A DNA stretch of 17,538 nucleotides from contig JARRQF010000056.1 in the NCBI GenBank assembly GCA_037382065.1, positions 1 to 17,538 of the forward strand. Direction: 5' to 3'. Source of the stretch: Thiodiazotropha sp037382065 (GTDB lineage Bacteria > Pseudomonadota > Gammaproteobacteria > Chromatiales > Chromatiaceae). The position numbers were made by a program, and so were the translations under genes. The notes under the pieces were generated by a model. It was not told the origin of the DNA. It ran no database searches and worked only from the letters and a program-made list of their open reading frames with translations. Positions 14,664 to 17,538 of the stretch are shown one piece after another; position 1 is the first letter of the stretch; each line of letters opens with the position of its first letter.

Positions 14664-14926
14664 AGGACGGAGATTGTTAAATAAGCTGGGTTGACCAGCG
14701 GAAGCCGTCATCAACCGGCTAGGTTTGCAATAGGTCGTTAAGACCCACGTCGGGGTGCTTCCTCAGCCTCGACCTCTGGAAGGATTGGATTATGCTGGTG
14801 AAAGATAAAGCACCAAGGTCTTATCCGCTGCGCAAGCAGGAACCGGTTGCAGACATCCACGAGGGAAGTGGGGCGAATGCCCCCCGTTACAAGGCCCGTA
14901 AGGGCATCTTTTAGCAAGGAGTCTCT
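14653..14926 (+). ncRNA. HEARO RNA / omega RNA of an IscB element
   Basis: This is the conserved RNA that lies directly upstream of iscB genes and guides IscB. The region has a dense series of stems: CTCCG/CGGAG (14653-14672), GGTTGA/TCAACC (14689-14716), GGTC/GACC (14733-14745), CTGC-gcaa-GCAG (14828-14839), GGGGC-gaat-GCCCC (14870-14883) and GCCC-gtaa-GGGC (14894-14905). It stops at the AAGGAG before the iscB ATG, as in intact elements. The overall primary sequence also resembles HEARO RNAs as I remember them. In this family the guide is taken from the sequence 5' of the element, here the end of the small gene at 14202. All major stems look intact even though the protein is not. Confidence 0.8.
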
Positions 14927-15192
14927 ATGGCCGTTTTTGTTTTGAACAAACAGAAGAATCTGGCGAACAAGCCCGACCGGTTGGTTCGCATCGAGACCCA
15001 TGCAAAAGCTTCATTGCAGGATGCGGCTGCCGTCAACACGACGCGTTGGACCTTATTCCACACACGACAGGCAACCGGCCTGGGCGAACATACCAAGTTT
15101 AATCGTTCACGTCTAAATATCCCCAAAGTGACGGCTATGCTTATTTCCCACAACCAACGATAGCATTGAATAAAAAGGAGGCAGCGAGATAG
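14927..15192 (+). pseudogene. iscB: IscB remnant with two internal deletions
   Basis: The first residues MAVFVLNKQK match the start of IscB. The frame then jumps to LANKPDRLVRIETHAKASLQ, DAAAVNTTRW and TKFNRSRLNIPK, which in intact IscB lie after the HNH domain. RuvC-I, the bridge helix, RuvC-II and HNH are therefore missing. After IPK a second deletion shifts frame: the read frame stops at 15163, while the +1 frame continues DGYAYFPQPTIALNKKEAAR to a stop at 15192, which looks like the normal IscB C-terminus. The RuvC-III His/Asp region is also gone, so no nuclease activity is expected. AAGGAG precedes the ATG. Confidence 0.82.
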
Positions 15193-15256
15193 GCCGCCTG
15201 ATGGCGGAGGCTATCCCTCCCCAATCTGAAGAACGGGGTTTCTCGCGTAGAATCTG

Positions 15257-15634
15257 ATGAAAATTGCCGTATCCAGTCAAAACTTTCGCACGATCACCGG
15301 CCATGCCGGCAAAAGTCGGAGGTTTATTATCATTGAGCAGAATGAACAAGGTGAATTGGTCGAGACAGGACGCCTTGATCTACCAAAAGAGATGTCATTA
15401 CATGAATTCAAGGGGGAGGTTCACCCCCTTTTCAGCTTTGATGTTTTAATCACTGGAAGCGCAGGCCAAGGCTTCATCAGACGTCTGACTAAGCAGCAGG
15501 TGCAAGTTCTGTGCACTAGCGAAACTGACCCTGTTACAGCTGCTCGTGCTGTCGTGGATGGCCAACCACTCCCTGCAGCAGTAGAACATCACCATCACGA
15601 TCACCACAGTGAAGCAATCATGCCAACCCTCTAA
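15257..15634 (+). CDS. NifX/NifB-like (dinitrogenase iron-molybdenum cofactor family) protein with His-rich tail
   Basis: A 125-residue protein with the fold of the NifX/NafY/NifB C-terminal family. It starts MKIAVSSQNFRTITGHAGKSRRF and has a core with FDVLITGSAGQGFIRRL. Family members bind metal cofactors or act as small carriers or chaperones; no nitrogenase genes are present here, so a nitrogenase role is not supported. The C-terminus has a metal-binding-looking tract HHHHDHH at 111-117. The ATG at 15257 lies only a few bases after the right end of the IscB remnant, and no clear Shine-Dalgarno is visible, so its native leader may have been replaced. Confidence 0.8.
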   Translation: MKIAVSSQNFRTITGHAGKSRRFIIIEQNEQGELVETGRLDLPKEMSLHEFKGEVHPLFSFDVLITGSAGQGFIRRLTKQQVQVLCTSETDPVTAARAVVDGQPLPAAVEHHHHDHHSEAIMPTL

Positions 15635-15656
15635 ATGGGGTCAGTTTACAGCTATT

Positions 15657-16160
15657 CTACATCTCCATTTCCAGATCATCGAGAACCCGATCAATGCCTG
15701 CCTGAGCACAGGACTCATCGGTCTCGCCTGATGGAGCGCCGCTGACACCTACACCACCCAGTAGTTGCCCTCCGGCCTGAATAGGCAACCCTCCAGCTGA
15801 CATAATGATGCCGTCGATTCGCCCAACCGGTGAATCGGCACGCTCTGCGAGTGCTGATGTTGCGGCATTGAAGTTTACCGCAGTAAACGCCTTCTGCCGA
15901 CTGATGGGCACCGTAATAGAAGCAGCAATGGTGTCACGCATCGTAACCTGTACAGTGCCATCCCGATCGACCAGGGTAACGCCAATCTGAATACCCTTTT
16001 TACGACATTCCGCGATTGCTCCAAGCGCAATCTGATTAGCGGTCTCCAGTGAAAGGCGTTTGAGATTCACCGTAGGTGATGCTTCATTATCTGCCAGAAG
16101 CATCTGTGAAGCCAGTAAAGCGGTTAATAGGGTGACGGTTTTATTTATTGATAGCGTCAT
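15657..16160 (-). CDS. Secreted HbpS/GlcG (DUF336) family protein
   Basis: A 167-residue protein of the HbpS/GlcG family, which includes haem-binding and small-molecule-sensing proteins. From ATG 16160 it has a signal peptide (TLSINKTVTLLTALLASQML, cleaved near LLAD), then the family domain: LETANQIALGAIAECRKKG, VTLVDRDGTVQVTMRD and the glycine-rich GGLPIQAGGQLLGGVGVSGA. A strong GAGGAG site supports this start over the longer frame to 16193, which would put residues before the signal peptide. It is convergent with the NifX-like gene. Ligand is unknown. Confidence 0.85.
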   Translation of the reverse strand: MTLSINKTVTLLTALLASQMLLADNEASPTVNLKRLSLETANQIALGAIAECRKKGIQIGVTLVDRDGTVQVTMRDTIAASITVPISRQKAFTAVNFNAATSALAERADSPVGRIDGIIMSAGGLPIQAGGQLLGGVGVSGAPSGETDESCAQAGIDRVLDDLEMEM

Positions 16161-16189
16161 AATCCTCTCCTCAATTTTTAGGTTCAAAC

Positions 16190-17398
16190 TCAATAGTGAT
16201 TACCTACATAGTCATCCACCAAACAGATGAATTGATTAGCAATATCTTCACCTTTTAGGGTTACCGTCTTTACGCCATCCACATAAACAGGAGCCGAAGG
16301 CGATTCGCCAGTACCAGGCAGACTAATACCAATATTCGCATGCTTACTCTCTCCCGGCCCATTAACCACACAGCCCATCACTGCCACAGAGAGCGCCTCA
16401 ACGCCAGGGTGGTTTTCACGCCATCTTGGCATATGCTCCCGCAAGTGGTTTTGTACCTGCAGGGCCAGCTGTTGAAAAAAAGTGCTGGTGGTACGTCCAC
16501 ATCCAGGACAGGCAACCACCATCGGGTTAAAGGCACGTATCCCCATGGATTGTAATAATTCTTGAGCAACCACGACCTCTTGAGTCCTCGCGCCACCGGG
16601 GTCTGGTGTCAGTGAGATACGAATCGTATCGCCTATACCTTGCTGCAGCAGTACTGCGAGCGCAGCACTGGATGCAACGATCCCCTTAGAGCCCATGCCT
16701 GCCTCAGTCAATCCCAAGTGAAGTGCATAATCACAGCGCCGTGCCAGCTCTTGGTAAACCTCGATTAGATCCTGTACACCACTCATTTTACAAGAGAGCA
16801 CTATTTTATCGGTTGCTAGCCCTACCTCAACGGCACGCTGGGCGCTTTCCAACGCGGAAATTACCATCACCTCTTGGGTCATCCTATCAGCATCCAGGGG
16901 GGCGGCAGAATTTGCATTCTGATCCATCAAACGTGCAACCAACCCCTGATCCAGACTCCCCCAATTGACGCCAATGCGCACCGGTTTTTCATAACGGCAG
17001 GCAATCTCAATCATGCTGGCAAATTGGCTATCGCGTTTCTCACCGCTTCCCACATTACCTGGATTGATACGATATTTGGCCAGAGCCTCCGCACAGGCGG
17101 GGACATCGCTCAATAAGCGATGGCCATTGAAATGAAAATCTCCAATCAGTGGGACATTCACCCCAATTTTATCCAATCGATCTCGAATTAAGGGGACGGC
17201 GTTTGCTGCGGCATCGTTATTCACTGTTATACGCACCAACTCAGATCCGGCGCGGGCTAGCTCAGCCACCTGTTTACTGGTAGATTCCACATCCGCTGTA
17301 TCAGTATTCGTCATAGACTGAACGACCACTGGGTACTCGCCCCCAATCGGTACGCCTCCGACAATAACGCTTTGAGTCTTGTGTCTATTGATTGCCAC
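16190..17398 (-). CDS. ispG: 4-hydroxy-3-methylbut-2-en-1-yl diphosphate synthase IspG (GcpE)
   Basis: IspG performs the penultimate step of the MEP isoprenoid pathway, reductively opening the cyclodiphosphate with a [4Fe-4S] cluster. The 402-residue protein has a TIM-barrel N-terminal part with VQSMTNTDTADV near 26-37. The cluster ligands C297, C300 and C343, plus E350, sit in ACPGCGRTTST and MGCVVNGPGES. The start is GTG 17398, giving the typical MAINRHKTQSV; GAGG lies upstream at a longish distance. Between this gene and the window end lies a palindromic element only 25 bases upstream, so the promoter may be affected by it. Confidence 0.97.
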   Translation of the reverse strand: MAINRHKTQSVIVGGVPIGGEYPVVVQSMTNTDTADVESTSKQVAELARAGSELVRITVNNDAAANAVPLIRDRLDKIGVNVPLIGDFHFNGHRLLSDVPACAEALAKYRINPGNVGSGEKRDSQFASMIEIACRYEKPVRIGVNWGSLDQGLVARLMDQNANSAAPLDADRMTQEVMVISALESAQRAVEVGLATDKIVLSCKMSGVQDLIEVYQELARRCDYALHLGLTEAGMGSKGIVASSAALAVLLQQGIGDTIRISLTPDPGGARTQEVVVAQELLQSMGIRAFNPMVVACPGCGRTTSTFFQQLALQVQNHLREHMPRWRENHPGVEALSVAVMGCVVNGPGESKHANIGISLPGTGESPSAPVYVDGVKTVTLKGEDIANQFICLVDDYVGNHY

Positions 17399-17422
17399 GT
17401 TTGTCTTTTCCTCGTTGTGGAT

Positions 17423-17538
17423 CTAGTGTGGTGCTTCATACAAATTGACGATGATAGCGTGACGCTAAGCGGTTAGCCGCTAGGCGCGTGCCGCCGGGAA
17501 TGGCTTCTCCCTTTCCAAGGCGCGCAACAACGCGGATG
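17423..17538. mobile_element. Partial palindromic MITE-like element (left part, inverted copy)
   Basis: The 35-bp terminal repeat at 17423-17457 is identical to that at 11636-11670. The inner arm gtgacgctaagcggt follows. The remainder is the reverse complement of the element at positions 1-82, with a 7-bp insertion (near 17479-17485). The element runs off the window. It starts 25 bases upstream of the ispG start codon, so ispG transcription must begin within or beyond it unless a promoter lies in that short gap. Confidence 0.85.

Larger units (their letters stand above)
14651..15250 (+). mobile_element. Deleted IscB (HEARO) element of the IS200/IS605 superfamily
   Basis: This non-autonomous element has a left-end hairpin at 14653-14672 (CTCCGCCctaaaGGACGGAG), a long structured RNA region, a truncated iscB gene, and a right end with hairpins CCGCC/GGCGG (15194-15207) and CCCC/GGGG (15219-15238). 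No TnpA transposase is present, so any mobility would need help in trans. The element is inserted at the 3' end of the small gene at 14202 and ends a few bases before the NifX-like gene at 15257. Exact ends are estimated to about 10 bases. Confidence 0.75.

Noticed and set aside
15113..15349. 78-codon minus-strand frame across the IscB right end and the NifX-like start
   Set aside because: It overlaps both a well-supported gene and transposon end structures and shows no family features.

Overview
This window looks like a chromosomal segment of a free-living or symbiotic gammaproteobacterium. The gene order yebC-ruvC-ruvA-ruvB-ybgC-tolQ-tolR-tolA-tolB-pal-cpoB-queE-queC is the classic gammaproteobacterial arrangement, best known to me from Pseudomonas. 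The FNR-like regulator, the NifX-like His-rich protein and the HbpS/GlcG-type secreted protein suggest a metabolically versatile, possibly sulfur-oxidising lineage, but that is only an inference from gene type.

Layout. Positions 1-117 are the right part of a palindromic MITE-like element. Positions 237-3336 hold yebC and the Holliday-junction genes ruvC, ruvA and ruvB. Positions 3504-8636 hold ybgC and the complete Tol-Pal envelope system with CpoB, tightly packed and often overlapping. A 352-base gap with a nested palindrome follows, then queE-queC (queuosine/7-deazaguanine precursor synthesis, ATGA overlap). Next comes an AT-rich GT-B glycosyltransferase that looks acquired, and a 180-bp copy of the same palindromic element sitting between convergent genes. 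From 11860 onward the region is accessory: a response regulator (minus), a deleted TnpB element, an FNR/CRP-type regulator, a small uncharacterised protein, a deleted IscB element that still carries an apparently complete HEARO/omega RNA, a NifX-like protein, a secreted HbpS-like protein (minus) and ispG (minus). The window closes in a third palindromic element, inverted relative to the first.

How the parts fit. The left 10 kb is housekeeping: recombination repair, outer-membrane constriction and integrity at division, and tRNA modification. The right 7 kb has been remodelled by transposon ends. Two remnants of the RNA-guided nuclease families TnpB and IscB lie about 1.5 kb apart. Both have lost their catalytic cores, and both form the new 5' or 3' boundary of a neighbouring host gene. 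A separate repeat family, ending in a TCTAGG-type box, sits just upstream of several housekeeping genes (yebC, ruvC, ruvA, ybgC, and weakly queE) and in two cases runs right into the start codon.

The most notable signals are the IscB remnant with preserved omega RNA, the nearby TnpB remnant, the 35-bp perfect terminal inverted repeats shared by three elements with different inner stems, and the start-codon-proximal repeat family. No tRNA, rRNA or CRISPR array was seen. All family assignments are from reading the sequence by eye; no database search was run.
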